From Streptomyces sp. NBC_01142 (lineage in GTDB: Bacteria; Actinomycetota; Actinomycetes; Streptomycetales; Streptomycetaceae): DNA of 64,000 nt. Below the pieces are notes generated by a model that had not been told where the DNA came from, did not search any database, and saw nothing but the letters and a program-made list of their open reading frames with translations. A program made the translations under genes and the position numbers. Location: the NCBI RefSeq assembly GCF_026341125.1, contig NZ_JAPEOR010000002.1, positions 620,001 to 684,000 on the forward strand. The letters run 5' to 3'. Shown in pieces: positions 33,676-42,762 of this stretch. Every line of letters starts with the position of its first letter. Within the stretch, counting starts at the first letter, position 1.

Positions 33676-33897
33676 ATGAACATCGACTGGGCAGCACTCG
33701 GCTCCGTCTTCGGCGTGAGCCTCGTCGCCACCGTCGCTCTGGTGGGTCTGTTCACCCTGGGCATCGTGGGCCTGACCAAGCAGGAATCGGCGGCCGCACA
33801 GGGCGGTTCCGCTGTCGTGGCGCGCACCGGTGCGTACGCGTGCTTCGCGCTCTGCGCGGCGGCCGTGGCGTACGGAATCTTTCTGATCGTCGTCTGA
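33676..33897 (+). CDS. Small two-helix membrane protein downstream of pit
   Basis: 73 residues. Helix 1 (VFGVSLVATVALVGLFTLGIVGL) and helix 2 (YACFALCAAAVAYGIFLIVV) flank a short Gln/Ala-rich cytoplasmic loop. It starts 12 nt after pit with GGACAGATCAGC upstream and is probably co-transcribed. It may assist or regulate the transporter; the function is unknown. Confidence 0.82.
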   Translation: MNIDWAALGSVFGVSLVATVALVGLFTLGIVGLTKQESAAAQGGSAVVARTGAYACFALCAAAVAYGIFLIVV

Positions 33898-33938
33898 CGG
33901 CGGCGCACACAGCGCACAGCCCAGGACACACAGAACAG

Positions 33939-33979
33939 AGCCGGGCCGGGCACCCCTTCGGGTGACCGGCCCGGCTTTT
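33939..33979 (+). terminator. Rho-independent terminator of the pit operon
   Basis: AGCCGGGCCGG pairs with CCGGCCCGGCT; an inner CACCC/GGGTG stem and CTTC loop extend it, and TTTT follows directly. A stem of about 16 bp plus a T-run is a textbook terminator on the plus strand. Confidence 0.9.
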
Positions 33980-34129
33980 CCGTGCGCCGGGACCCGGCCC
34001 GCCTCATGCGTGGACCGCTCTTTGAATGTCGGGTCTCGTCCGAGAAAGCCGGATTTCGGCGTCCAGGAGAATTCCGGCCCGGGTGTGGGGCTCGGCACAC
34101 TGTCCCGTCGCAGGTCAAAGGCAAGTTGA

Positions 34130-34285
34130 CTGGTGTTCGCCTGCGTGGTGGACTGCCGAGGCCATCTACGGCGGCAGAAGAGGAAGTCGGTGCGAATCCG
34201 ACGCGGTCCCGCCACTGTCACCGGGGAGCAGTTCCCCGGAAGCCAGGAACTCTCACCGTCGGTCACGTCACGTCGAACCAGGGCG
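34130..34285 (+). ncRNA. Cobalamin riboswitch (AdoCbl element)
   Basis: The core reads AGTCGGTGCGAATCCGACGC, then GGTCCCGCCACTGTCACC with the GCCACTG element at 34211-34217, then GGGGAGCAGTTCCCCGGAAG and CCAGGAACTC. This order (GGTGcGAATCC arm, GCCACTG, GGGGAGC hairpin, GAAGCCAGgaACTC) is the conserved B12-binding core. It lies about 110 nt before the cobalamin cluster, which it should repress when adenosylcobalamin is abundant. The outer boundaries are approximate. The remainder of 33980-34130 shows no gene. Confidence 0.88.
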
Positions 34286-34311
34286 CGGACCCTGAGTGAG
34301 GACATACCGCC

Positions 34312-34389
34312 ATGCCCGGCTGCGGTTCAGCTGCTGTTTCTGTTTCTTCTGTGAGTACGAGGGTTCGACGAGGCGTAACGGCGGCCTGA
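34312..34389 (+). CDS. Candidate short leader ORF between riboswitch and cobD
   Basis: ATG 34312 opens a 25-codon frame (MPGCGSAAVSVSS...) that ends TGA at 34387-34389, five bases before the cobD ATG. GTGAGGAC lies upstream as a weak ribosome site. The Val/Ser run and Arg-rich end have no recognised domain. It could be translated as a coupling or leader peptide so that riboswitch-controlled initiation feeds into cobD, or it could be chance. Only position and an open frame support it. Confidence 0.35.
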   Translation: MPGCGSAAVSVSSVSTRVRRGVTAA

Positions 34390-34393
34390 ACCC

Positions 34394-35359
34394 ATGCGTG
34401 CCGACCGTGAATTCGTGTACGGCGCCGCCGCCGGCCTCATCGGCGACCTGCTGCTCGGCGATCCCCGCCGGGGGCACCCGGTCGCCGCGTTCGGGCAGGC
34501 CGCGGGCGCTGTCGAGCGTGTCCTGTGGCGTGACCACCGCGGCTGGGGCGCACTGCACGCCGTCCTGTGCGCCGGGGGCGCCGCGGGCGGTGCCGCCCTG
34601 CTCGCCCGCGGTGTACGAAGGCGCGGCGCCGCCTCCGTCGCGCTGACCGCCGCCGCTACCTGGGCCGTCGTCGGGGGAACATCCCTGGGCCGCGAGGCGC
34701 GCGCCATCGGCGGCGCGCTCGCCGCCGGGGACGCGGATGTGGCGCGGGAGCGCCTGCCGCATCTGTGCGGGCGCGATCCGCAGGCCCTGGACGAGCAGCA
34801 GATCGCCCGCGCCGTCGTCGAATCCGTCGCCGAGAACACCTCCGACGCCGTGGTGGGCGCGCTGGTCTGGGGTGCCCTCGCAGGCGTGCCCGGTCTGGTG
34901 GGCTTCCGGGCGGTCAACACCCTGGACGCGATGGTCGGGCACAGATCGCCCCGGTACCGGCGGTTCGGCTGGGCTTCGGCCCGCCTCGACGATGTGGCCG
35001 GCTGGCCGGGCGCCCGGCTCACCGCGGGCCTCGCGGTACTCGCGGGCGGGGATGCGCGCGGGGCCGTACGGGCGTGGCGGGCCGACGCGCAGAAGCACCC
35101 GAGCCCGAACGCGGGACCGGTGGAGGCGGCGTTCGCGGGCGCGCTCGGCGTACGGCTGGGCGGAACACTCTCGTACGCCGGACGGGTGGAACACCGGCCG
35201 GTGCTCAATGCCCCGGGCCGTCCCGTGGAGTTCGGCGACATCGAACGTGCCGTACGGCTCTCGCGCCGTATCGGCTGGCTGACCCTGGCGACCTGCGCGG
35301 CGGGACGCCTGGCGGCGCACACGCTGCGCACCGGCACGGCACGAAAGGGGCGGGGATGA
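34394..35359 (+). CDS. cobD: Adenosylcobinamide-phosphate synthase CobD/CbiB
   Basis: 321 residues, integral membrane. AAAGLIGDLLLGDPRRGHPVAAFG, VVESVAENTSDAVVGALVWGALAG, FRAVNTLDAMVGHRSPRYRRFGWASARLDDV and PSPNAGPVEAAFAGALGVRLGG are the family hallmarks. It joins (R)-1-aminopropan-2-ol phosphate, or ethanolamine derivatives, to adenosylcobyric acid, and CobC at the other end of the cluster could supply the aminopropanol arm. First enzyme gene after the riboswitch. Its TGA overlaps the cobQ ATG. Confidence 0.95.
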   Translation: MRADREFVYGAAAGLIGDLLLGDPRRGHPVAAFGQAAGAVERVLWRDHRGWGALHAVLCAGGAAGGAALLARGVRRRGAASVALTAAATWAVVGGTSLGREARAIGGALAAGDADVARERLPHLCGRDPQALDEQQIARAVVESVAENTSDAVVGALVWGALAGVPGLVGFRAVNTLDAMVGHRSPRYRRFGWASARLDDVAGWPGARLTAGLAVLAGGDARGAVRAWRADAQKHPSPNAGPVEAAFAGALGVRLGGTLSYAGRVEHRPVLNAPGRPVEFGDIERAVRLSRRIGWLTLATCAAGRLAAHTLRTGTARKGRG

Positions 35360-36966
35360 GCGGGAGCAGGCGTACCGGCGGAGGGCTGCTGGTCGCGGGG
35401 ACCACGTCCGACGCAGGCAAGAGCGTCGTCACGGCCGGGATCTGCCGGTGGCTCGTACGGCAGGGAGTGAAGGTCGCGCCCTTCAAGGGGCAGAACATGT
35501 CGCTCAATTCGTTCGTGACACGCGAGGGTGCGGAGATCGGGCGGGCGCAGGCCATGCAGGCGCAGGCCGCGCGGGTGGAGCCGACCGCGCTGATGAATCC
35601 CGTGCTGCTCAAGCCCGGCAGCGACCGGTCCAGCCAGGTCGTGCTGATGGGCAGACCGGTGGGCGAGCTCAGTGCGCGTGGGTTCTTCGGGGGATCCGGG
35701 CCCGCGGCGGGGCCGCAATCGGGCGCGGCGTCCGGGGGGAGGGCGCTGCACGGCGGGCGGCAGGAAGCATTGCTCTCCACCGTCGTGGAGTGCCTGGAGG
35801 AGCTGCGGGGCACGTATGACGCCGTGATCTGCGAGGGGGCGGGCAGTCCGGCCGAAATCAATCTGCGGCGTACGGACATCGTGAACATGGGCATCGCACG
35901 GGCGGCTTCCCTGCCCGTCGTTGTCGTCGGAGACATCGACCGCGGAGGCGTCTTCGCCTCGTTCTTCGGGACCACCGCGCTGCTCAGTGCCGAGGACCAG
36001 GCGCTCGTTGCCGGGTACATCGTCAACAAGTTCCGGGGCGACGTGTCGCTGCTCGAGCCCGGGCTGGACATGCTGGAAGGCCTCACCGGACGCAGAACGT
36101 ACGGAGTGCTGCCGTTCGCGCACGGCCTCGGCATCGACGAGGAGGACGGGCTCCGGGTGTCGTTGCGGGGCGCCGTACGGGAGTCGGTGGTCGCGCCGCC
36201 CGTGGGCGAGGACGTGCTGCGGGTCGCCGTGTGCGCCGTGCCGCTGATGTCCAACTTCACCGACGTGGACGCGCTGGCCGCCGAACCGGGCGTCGTCGTG
36301 CGGTTCGTGGACCGCGCCGAGGAGCTCGTCGATGCCGACCTGGTGATCGTGCCGGGAACCCGCGGCACGGTCAGGGCCCTGGAGTGGCTGAAGGAGCGCG
36401 GGCTCGCCGGCGCACTGCTGCGCCGCGCCGCCGCGGGCAGACCCGTGCTCGGCATCTGCGGCGGGTTCCAGTTGCTCGGCGAGCACATCGAGGACGAGGT
36501 CGAGTCGCGCGCGGGCCGTGTCCCGGGCCTCGGCCTGCTGCCCGTACGGGTGCGGTTCGCGGTCGACAAGACACTGGCCCGGCCGGTCGGCGAAGCACTC
36601 GGCGAGCCGGTCGAGGGCTACGAGATCCACCACGGCGTCGCCGAAGTGTCCGGCGGTGACACGTTCATCTCCGACGGCGACGGACACAGTCTGGACGGCT
36701 GCCGGGTGGGCGCCGTCTGGGGCACCCACTGGCACGGCTCGCTGGAGAGCGACGGCTTCCGCCGCGCCTTCCTGCGGGAGGTGGCGGCGGCGGCCGGACG
36801 GCGGTTCGTGCCCGCGCCGGACACCAGTTTCGGCGTCCTGCGCGAGGAGCAGCTGGACCGCCTCGGCGACCTGATCGAAGAACACGCGGATACGGATGCG
36901 CTGCTGCGGCTCATCGAGTCGGGCGCACCGTCAGGACTTCCCTTCATCGCACCTGGAGCGCCATGA
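35356..36966 (+). CDS. cobQ: Cobyric acid synthase CobQ
   Basis: 536 residues. The N-terminal ATPase domain has LLVAGTTSDAGKSVVTAGI and PFKGQNMSLNSFVTREGAEIGRAQAMQA. The C-terminal class I glutamine amidotransferase has VLGICGGFQLLGEHIED with nucleophile Cys368, and GTHWHGSLES with the catalytic His. It amidates the b, d, e and g carboxyls of adenosylcobyrinic acid a,c-diamide using glutamine and ATP. A Gly/Ala-rich insert near residue 115 lengthens the first domain. ATGA overlaps link it to cobD and cobN. Confidence 0.97.
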   Translation: MSGSRRTGGGLLVAGTTSDAGKSVVTAGICRWLVRQGVKVAPFKGQNMSLNSFVTREGAEIGRAQAMQAQAARVEPTALMNPVLLKPGSDRSSQVVLMGRPVGELSARGFFGGSGPAAGPQSGAASGGRALHGGRQEALLSTVVECLEELRGTYDAVICEGAGSPAEINLRRTDIVNMGIARAASLPVVVVGDIDRGGVFASFFGTTALLSAEDQALVAGYIVNKFRGDVSLLEPGLDMLEGLTGRRTYGVLPFAHGLGIDEEDGLRVSLRGAVRESVVAPPVGEDVLRVAVCAVPLMSNFTDVDALAAEPGVVVRFVDRAEELVDADLVIVPGTRGTVRALEWLKERGLAGALLRRAAAGRPVLGICGGFQLLGEHIEDEVESRAGRVPGLGLLPVRVRFAVDKTLARPVGEALGEPVEGYEIHHGVAEVSGGDTFISDGDGHSLDGCRVGAVWGTHWHGSLESDGFRRAFLREVAAAAGRRFVPAPDTSFGVLREEQLDRLGDLIEEHADTDALLRLIESGAPSGLPFIAPGAP

Positions 36967-39900
36967 GCACCGAGAACACCGTGCTGTTGCTGTCCACCGC
37001 CGATACGGATCTGCTGGCGGCCCGGGCATCCGGCGCGCCGTACCGGATCGGCAACCCGACCCGTATCGACGTCGCGGAGGAGCTGCCCGCGCTGCTGGAG
37101 GGCACGTCCGTCGCGGTCGTACGGCTGCTCGGCGGCAAGCGTGCCTGGGAGGACGGGCTCGCCGCGCTGAAGGCGTCCGGCATTCCGACCGTGCTGCTGG
37201 GCGGGGAGACCGTCCCCGACGCCGAGCTGATGGCCGAGTCGACCGTTCACGCGGGTGCTGTCGCGGAGGCGCTGCAGTATCTCGTCGAGGGCGGGCCGGA
37301 CAATCTCGTCGAGCTGGCCCGGTTCCTCACGGAGGATGTGCTGCTGGCGGGGCCCGGCCGTGCCGCGGACGCGCAGAACAGGCGCAGTGCCGAGCCGCGG
37401 AAGATGCCCGAGTGGGGCGTGCACGGCGAGCGTGCGTATGTGGAGGGGCGGCCGACCGTCGGTGTGCTCTTCTACCGGGCGCACCAGCTCTCCGGGAACA
37501 CCGCGTTCGTGGACACCCTCTGCGACCGGATCGAGGCGAAGGGCGCCAACGCTCTTCCCGTGTACTGCGGTTCGCTGCGCGGCGCGGACGCCGAGCTGTA
37601 CGAGCTGCTCGCCAGGACCGACGCGCTGGTCGCGACGGTGCTGGCCGCGGGCGGCAGCCGGGCCAGTGACGCCAGTGCCGGCGGCGACGACGAGGCCTGG
37701 GACATCGGGGCCCTCGCCGAACTGAACGTACCGGTGCTGCAGGGCCTGTGCCTGACCTCCTCGCGCGCCGTCTGGGAGGAGTCGGACGCCGCCCTGTCCC
37801 CGATGGACGCGGCGATGCAGGTGGCGATCCCCGAGTTCGACGGGCGGCTCATCACCGTCCCGTTCTCCTTCAAGGAGCAGGGCCCCGACGACGTACCGGT
37901 GTATGTCGCGGACCCGGAGCGGGCCGGGCGCGTCGCCGGAATCGCCGTACGCCACGCCCTGTTGAAGCACAAGCCGAACGCCGAGAAGAAGCTCGCGCTC
38001 GTCTTCACCGCCTATCCCACGAAGCACTCGCGGGTCGGCAATGCGGTGGGGCTGGACACCCCCGCTTCGGCGGTACGGGTCCTGGACGCCCTGCGCGACG
38101 CCGGGTACGTCGTGGAAGGCCACCCGGACAACGGTGACGAGCTGATCCACCGGCTGATCAACGCCGGTGGGCACGATGTGGAGTGGCTGACCGAGGAGCA
38201 GTTGGCGGCGGCTCCGGCGCGGGTGCCGCTCGCCGACTACCAGGCCTGGTTCGACCGCCTGGAGCCGGGGATCCGGGACGGGATGCTGCACCACTGGGGC
38301 GAGGCCCCGGGGCAGCTGTACGTCGACGGGGACGACATCGTCCTCGCCTCCCTGCAGTTCGGGAACGTCGTCGTGATGATCCAGCCGCCGCGCGGCTTCG
38401 GCGAGAACCCGATCGCGATCTACCACGATCCCGACATGCCGCCGTCGCACCACTACATGGCGGCGTACCGCTGGCTGGACAACAGCTTCGGCGCGGACGC
38501 GATCGTGCACATGGGCAAGCACGGCACCATGGAGTGGCTGCCCGGCAAGGGGCTTGGTCTGTCGGCCGGCTGCGGCCCGGACGCGGTGCTCGGTGAGCTG
38601 CCGCTGATCTACCCGTTCATCGTCAACGACCCGGGCGAGGGCACCCAGGCCAAGCGCCGCGGTCACGCCACCGTCGTGGACCATCTGGTGCCGCCCATGG
38701 CCCGCGCCGACACCTACGGCGACCTGGCCAAGCTCGAGCAGCTCCTTGACGAGTACGCGCTGGTGTCCGACCTCGACCCGGCCAAGGCCCCGGCCGTACG
38801 GGCGCAGATCTGGACGCTGGTGAAGACCGCCGAGCTGCACCACGATCTGCATATCGACGAGCAGCCGGACGACGGCGACTTCGACGAGTTCGTCATGCAC
38901 ATCGACGGCTATCTCTGTGAGATCAAGGACGTCCAGATCAGGGACGGTCTGCACATCCTGGGCGGCGGCCCGGAGGCCGAGGCCCGGGTGAACCTGGTGC
39001 TGGCCGTGCTGCGTGCCTCCCAGGTGTGGGGCGGGCAGGCCAATGCGCTGCCGGGGCTCAGGGCCGCTCTCGCCGAGCACTTCGGGCTGGTGGAGAAGGA
39101 GCTGCTGGGCGAGCCGGGCGCCCCGGTGAAGGTGCCGGTGGAGCTGACCGACCTGGTCCAGGGGCCGTCGCGGTCGGCCGCGGACGCGATCGATCTGCTG
39201 GAGCAGCTGTGCCGTCGGCTCGCCGAGGGCATGGAGGAGCGTGGCTGGGAGGTGTCCGCCGCGGCCGGTCTGGTCCGGGACGTGCTGGGCGTCGCGGTGC
39301 CTCCCGGGGGGACACCCGCCGAATCCCCCTGCCCCGAGGCCGTGGCGGTGCTGGGCTTCGCGTGCGAGGAGGTCGTGCCGCGCCTGGCCCGTACGACCGA
39401 CGAGATCGACCACATCCTGCTGGCGCTGGACGGCGGTTACGTCCCGGCGGGGCCGTCCGGGTCGCCGACACGCGGACTGGTCAATGTCCTGCCGACCGGC
39501 CGCAACTTCTACTCCGTGGACCCGAAGGCGATTCCGTCCCGGCTGTCGTGGGAGGTCGGCCAGGCGCTCGCCGACTCGCTGGTGGCCCGGTACCTCGCGG
39601 ACACCGGGGCGTACCCGAAGTCCGTGGGACTGACGGTGTGGGGCACGTCCGCGATGCGCACCCAGGGCGACGACATCGCCGAGATCCTTGCGCTGCTGGG
39701 CTGCCGGCCCGTCTGGGACGATGCCTCGCGCCGGGTGACCGGCTTCGAGATCGTGCCGGCAAAGGAGCTGGGGCGGCCGCGCATCGATGTGACGGTACGC
39801 ATCTCCGGCTTCTTCCGGGATGCCTTCCCGCATGTGGTGGGCCTGATCGACGACGCCGTACGGGCGGTGGCGGAGCTGGACGAGCCGGCCGAGTCCAACT

Positions 39901-40682
39901 ACGTACGGGCGCACGCGGACGAGGACACTGCGGAGCACGGCGACCGGCGGCGGGCCACGGCCCGGATCTTCGGCTCGAAGCCGGGGGCGTACGGGGCCGG
40001 TCTGCTGCCGCTGATCGACGCGCGGAACTGGCGCAGCGACGCCGATCTGGCCGAGGTGTACGCGGTGTGGGGCGGTTACGCCTACGGGCGCGGGCTGGAG
40101 GGCCGGGCCGCGCGCGGGGACATGGAGACGGCGTTCCGCCGGATCGCGGTCGCCGCGAAGAACGTCGACACCCGGGAGCACGACCTCGTCGACGCGGACG
40201 ACTACTTCCAGTACCACGGTGGCATGGTCGCCATGGTGCGGCATCTGACGGGCGAGTCGCCCGAGGCGTATGTGGGCGACAGCGCCACGCCGGACCAGGT
40301 GAAGACCCGCACCCTGGGCGAGGAGACACACCGGGTGTTCCGGGCGCGGGTGGTCAACCCGCGCTGGATGGCGGCGATGCGACGGCACGGCTACAAGGGC
40401 GCCTTCGAGATGGCGGCCACCGTCGACTACCTCTTCGGGTACGACGCGACGGCGGGCGTGGTCGACGACTGGATGTACGAGAAGCTCTCGTCGGAGTACG
40501 TCTTCGACCCGGAGAACCGCGAGTTCATGCAGAAGTCCAACCCGTGGGCGCTGCGGGGTATTACGGAGCGGCTGCTGGAGGCGGCGGAGCGAGGCCTGTG
40601 GGCGGAGCCCGACGCCGAGACGCTGGAACGGCTCAGGACGACCTATCTCGAGCTCGAGGGCGACCTGGAGGGGGACGCGTGA
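36963..40682 (+). CDS. cobN: Cobaltochelatase large subunit CobN
   Basis: 1239 residues, the usual size for CobN. ALVFTAYPTKHSRVGNAVGLDTPAS, GENPIAIYHDPDMPPSHHYMAAYRWLD, HMGKHGTMEWLPGKGLGLSAGCGPDAVLGELPLIYPFIVNDPGEGTQAKRRGHA (family core with candidate metal-binding His) and RVFRARVVNPRWMAAMRRHGYKGAFEMAATVDYLFGYDAT match the family. It inserts Co(II) into hydrogenobyrinic acid a,c-diamide, driven by an AAA+ partner, which is probably the next ChlI/D-like gene rather than CobS/CobT. The ATG overlaps the cobQ stop. Confidence 0.96.
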   Translation: MSTENTVLLLSTADTDLLAARASGAPYRIGNPTRIDVAEELPALLEGTSVAVVRLLGGKRAWEDGLAALKASGIPTVLLGGETVPDAELMAESTVHAGAVAEALQYLVEGGPDNLVELARFLTEDVLLAGPGRAADAQNRRSAEPRKMPEWGVHGERAYVEGRPTVGVLFYRAHQLSGNTAFVDTLCDRIEAKGANALPVYCGSLRGADAELYELLARTDALVATVLAAGGSRASDASAGGDDEAWDIGALAELNVPVLQGLCLTSSRAVWEESDAALSPMDAAMQVAIPEFDGRLITVPFSFKEQGPDDVPVYVADPERAGRVAGIAVRHALLKHKPNAEKKLALVFTAYPTKHSRVGNAVGLDTPASAVRVLDALRDAGYVVEGHPDNGDELIHRLINAGGHDVEWLTEEQLAAAPARVPLADYQAWFDRLEPGIRDGMLHHWGEAPGQLYVDGDDIVLASLQFGNVVVMIQPPRGFGENPIAIYHDPDMPPSHHYMAAYRWLDNSFGADAIVHMGKHGTMEWLPGKGLGLSAGCGPDAVLGELPLIYPFIVNDPGEGTQAKRRGHATVVDHLVPPMARADTYGDLAKLEQLLDEYALVSDLDPAKAPAVRAQIWTLVKTAELHHDLHIDEQPDDGDFDEFVMHIDGYLCEIKDVQIRDGLHILGGGPEAEARVNLVLAVLRASQVWGGQANALPGLRAALAEHFGLVEKELLGEPGAPVKVPVELTDLVQGPSRSAADAIDLLEQLCRRLAEGMEERGWEVSAAAGLVRDVLGVAVPPGGTPAESPCPEAVAVLGFACEEVVPRLARTTDEIDHILLALDGGYVPAGPSGSPTRGLVNVLPTGRNFYSVDPKAIPSRLSWEVGQALADSLVARYLADTGAYPKSVGLTVWGTSAMRTQGDDIAEILALLGCRPVWDDASRRVTGFEIVPAKELGRPRIDVTVRISGFFRDAFPHVVGLIDDAVRAVAELDEPAESNYVRAHADEDTAEHGDRRRATARIFGSKPGAYGAGLLPLIDARNWRSDADLAEVYAVWGGYAYGRGLEGRAARGDMETAFRRIAVAAKNVDTREHDLVDADDYFQYHGGMVAMVRHLTGESPEAYVGDSATPDQVKTRTLGEETHRVFRARVVNPRWMAAMRRHGYKGAFEMAATVDYLFGYDATAGVVDDWMYEKLSSEYVFDPENREFMQKSNPWALRGITERLLEAAERGLWAEPDAETLERLRTTYLELEGDLEGDA

Positions 40683-40759
40683 AGGCTCAACGCCGCGGCT
40701 CCGCCCCGGACCCCGGTCCCCGAATGCCGGACAGGCTTGATGTGGAGGCTTCTTCGTGA
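40679..40759 (+). CDS. Candidate 26-residue bridging mini-ORF between cobN and the ChlI/D gene
   Basis: GTG 40679 overlaps the cobN stop (GTGA), and the frame ends in TGA at 40757-40759, overlapping the GTG start of the next gene. The product would be Arg/Pro-rich (VKAQRRGSAPDPGPR...) with no domain. GTGA overlaps at both ends fit a translational-coupling relay across the 73-nt gap. The proper ribosome site of the next gene (GGAGG) lies inside it. Expression is unproven. Confidence 0.35.
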   Translation: MKAQRRGSAPDPGPRMPDRLDVEASS

Positions 40760-42762
40760 GTACGCCCTACCCGTTCACCGCGATCGTCGGCATGGACGAC
40801 CTGCGGCTCGGGCTGCTGCTGAACGCCGTCTCGCCCGCCGTGGGCGGTGTGCTCGTGCGCGGTGAGAAGGGGACCGCCAAGTCGACCGCCGTACGGGCCC
40901 TTTCGTCGCTGCTGCCCGACGTCGGCGTCGTCGCCGGCTGCCGGTTCTCGTGCGACCCCGTGTCGCCCGACCCGGCGTGTCCCGACGGGCCGCACGAGGC
41001 CGGGGGCGGCACGGCGCGGCCGGCGCGGATGGTCGAGCTGCCCGTCGGCGCGTCCGAGGACCGGCTCGTGGGGGCGCTGGACATCGAGCGGGCACTGGCG
41101 GAGGGCGTGAAGGCCTTCGAGCCCGGTCTGCTCGCCGACGCGCACCGCGGGATTCTGTATGTGGACGAGGTCAACCTCCTTCACGACCATCTCGTCGACC
41201 TGCTGCTGGACGCGGCCGCGATGGGCGCGTCGTACGTCGAGCGTGAAGGCGTCTCCGTACGGCACGCCGCACGTTTTCTGCTCGTCGGGACGATGAACCC
41301 CGAAGAGGGCGAGCTGCGGCCGCAGCTGCTGGACCGCTTCGGGCTGACCGTCGAGGTCGCCGCGTCGCGCGAGCCCGACCAGCGGGTCGAGGTGGTGCGG
41401 CGGCGGCTCGCGTACGACGACGATCCCGCCGCTTTCGCCGCCCGGTGGGAGGGCGAGGAGTCCGCGCTGCGGGCCCGGATAGTGGCCGCGCGGGCTCTGC
41501 TGCCCCAAGTCCGGCTCGGGGACGGGGCGTTGCGGCAGATCGCCGCGACCTGCGCGGCCTTCGAGGTGGACGGTATGCGGGCCGACATCGTGATGGCGCG
41601 TACGGCGACGGCGCTGGCCGCGTGGGCGGGGCGTACGGACGTGATCGCCGAGGACGTACGGCAGGCCGCTCTGCTGGCGCTTCCGCACCGGCGGCGGCGC
41701 AATCCCTTCGACGCGCCCGGTCTCGACGAGGACAAGCTCGACGACACGCTGCAGGAGTTCGGGGACGACGATCCTGAGCCTGATCCGGACGGTCCGGGCG
41801 GGGGCGGTGGGCAGCCGCCGCCCGACGGTCCCGACACGCCGCCGCAGGGCGATGCCGGGCAGGGCGACGCGCCCGCTCAGCCGCAGGAGTCTCAGGGCGG
41901 GGAGCCGCAGCCGGCCGGCGGCGCCGAGCAGGCTCCCGTACGGGCCGCGGAGCCGTTCCGTACGAAGATGCTGAGCGTGCCCGGCCTCGGTGAGGGCGCG
42001 TCCGGGCGGAGGTCCCGGGCGCGGACGGACCACGGCCGGACGACCGGTGCGCGCCGGCCCCGGGGGGCGCTCACCAAGCTGCACTTGGCGGCGACCGTGC
42101 AGGCCGCGGCCCCGCACCAGCGGGCGCGCGGGCGCAGCGGCCGGGGTCTGGTGGTGCGCAGGGACGATCTGCGGCAGGCGACCCGTGAGGGGCGCGAGGG
42201 GAACCTCGTGCTCTTCGTCGTGGACGCGTCGGGGTCGATGGCGGCCCGGCAGCGGATGAGCGCGGTCAAGGGCGCGGTTCTCTCGCTGCTGCTCGACGCC
42301 TACCAGCGGCGCGACAAGGTCGGGCTGATCACCTTCCGCGGGAAGGACGCGGAGGTGGTGCTGCCACCGACCTCGTCGGTGGACGCGGCCGCCGCCCGGC
42401 TGGAGTCGCTGCCGACGGGCGGTCGTACGCCGCTGGCGGCCGGGCTGCTCAAGGCACATGACGTACTGCGTGTGGAGCGGCTGCGCGATCCTTCGCGCCG
42501 CCCGCTGCTGGTCGTGGTGACGGACGGCCGGGCGACGGGCGGCGTCGATCCGGTGGCGCTGGCGACGCGGTCCGCGCGGCTGCATTCCGTCGAAGGGACG
42601 GCCTCGATCGTGGTGGACTGCGAGTCCGGGCCGGTGCGGCTGGGGCTGGCCACTACGCTCGCGGGCGACCTCAGCGGCACCGCCGTCACCCTCGACGAGC
42701 TGCGTGCCGACTCGATCGCCGGGCTCGTCAAGGACGTTCAAGCAGCCAGGAGGGCCGCGTAA
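40756..42762 (+). CDS. Mg/Co-chelatase AAA+ and vWA subunit (ChlI/ChlD fusion)
   Basis: 668 residues from GTG 40756, with GGAGGCTTC upstream. AAA+ part: VGMDDLRLGLLLNAVSP, Walker A GVLVRGEKGTAKSTAVRAL, GILYVDEVNLLHDHLVDLLLDAA (Walker B) and FLLVGTMNPEEGELRPQLLDRFGL. A Pro/Gln/Asp-rich linker spans about 325-400. The C-terminal vWA domain has LVLFVVDASGSMAARQRMSAVKGAV with an intact MIDAS. The single protein combines the roles of ChlI/CobS and ChlD/CobT and probably powers CobN. Its location next to cobN supports a cobaltochelatase rather than a magnesium chelatase. Confidence 0.93.
   Translation: MSTPYPFTAIVGMDDLRLGLLLNAVSPAVGGVLVRGEKGTAKSTAVRALSSLLPDVGVVAGCRFSCDPVSPDPACPDGPHEAGGGTARPARMVELPVGASEDRLVGALDIERALAEGVKAFEPGLLADAHRGILYVDEVNLLHDHLVDLLLDAAAMGASYVEREGVSVRHAARFLLVGTMNPEEGELRPQLLDRFGLTVEVAASREPDQRVEVVRRRLAYDDDPAAFAARWEGEESALRARIVAARALLPQVRLGDGALRQIAATCAAFEVDGMRADIVMARTATALAAWAGRTDVIAEDVRQAALLALPHRRRRNPFDAPGLDEDKLDDTLQEFGDDDPEPDPDGPGGGGGQPPPDGPDTPPQGDAGQGDAPAQPQESQGGEPQPAGGAEQAPVRAAEPFRTKMLSVPGLGEGASGRRSRARTDHGRTTGARRPRGALTKLHLAATVQAAAPHQRARGRSGRGLVVRRDDLRQATREGREGNLVLFVVDASGSMAARQRMSAVKGAVLSLLLDAYQRRDKVGLITFRGKDAEVVLPPTSSVDAAAARLESLPTGGRTPLAAGLLKAHDVLRVERLRDPSRRPLLVVVTDGRATGGVDPVALATRSARLHSVEGTASIVVDCESGPVRLGLATTLAGDLSGTAVTLDELRADSIAGLVKDVQAARRAA

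Noticed and set aside
32461..34305. Minus-strand open frame of 614 codons over pit and the riboswitch
   Set aside because: The Asp/Arg/Gly-rich translation is the complement of a real membrane-protein gene and crosses a terminator and a riboswitch.
36618..40388. Very long minus-strand open frame (1256 codons) opposite cobN
   Set aside because: It mirrors the cobN frame, a common GC-rich artefact. Its translation is Arg/His/Gly/Val-rich with no domain, whereas the plus-strand reading is clearly CobN.
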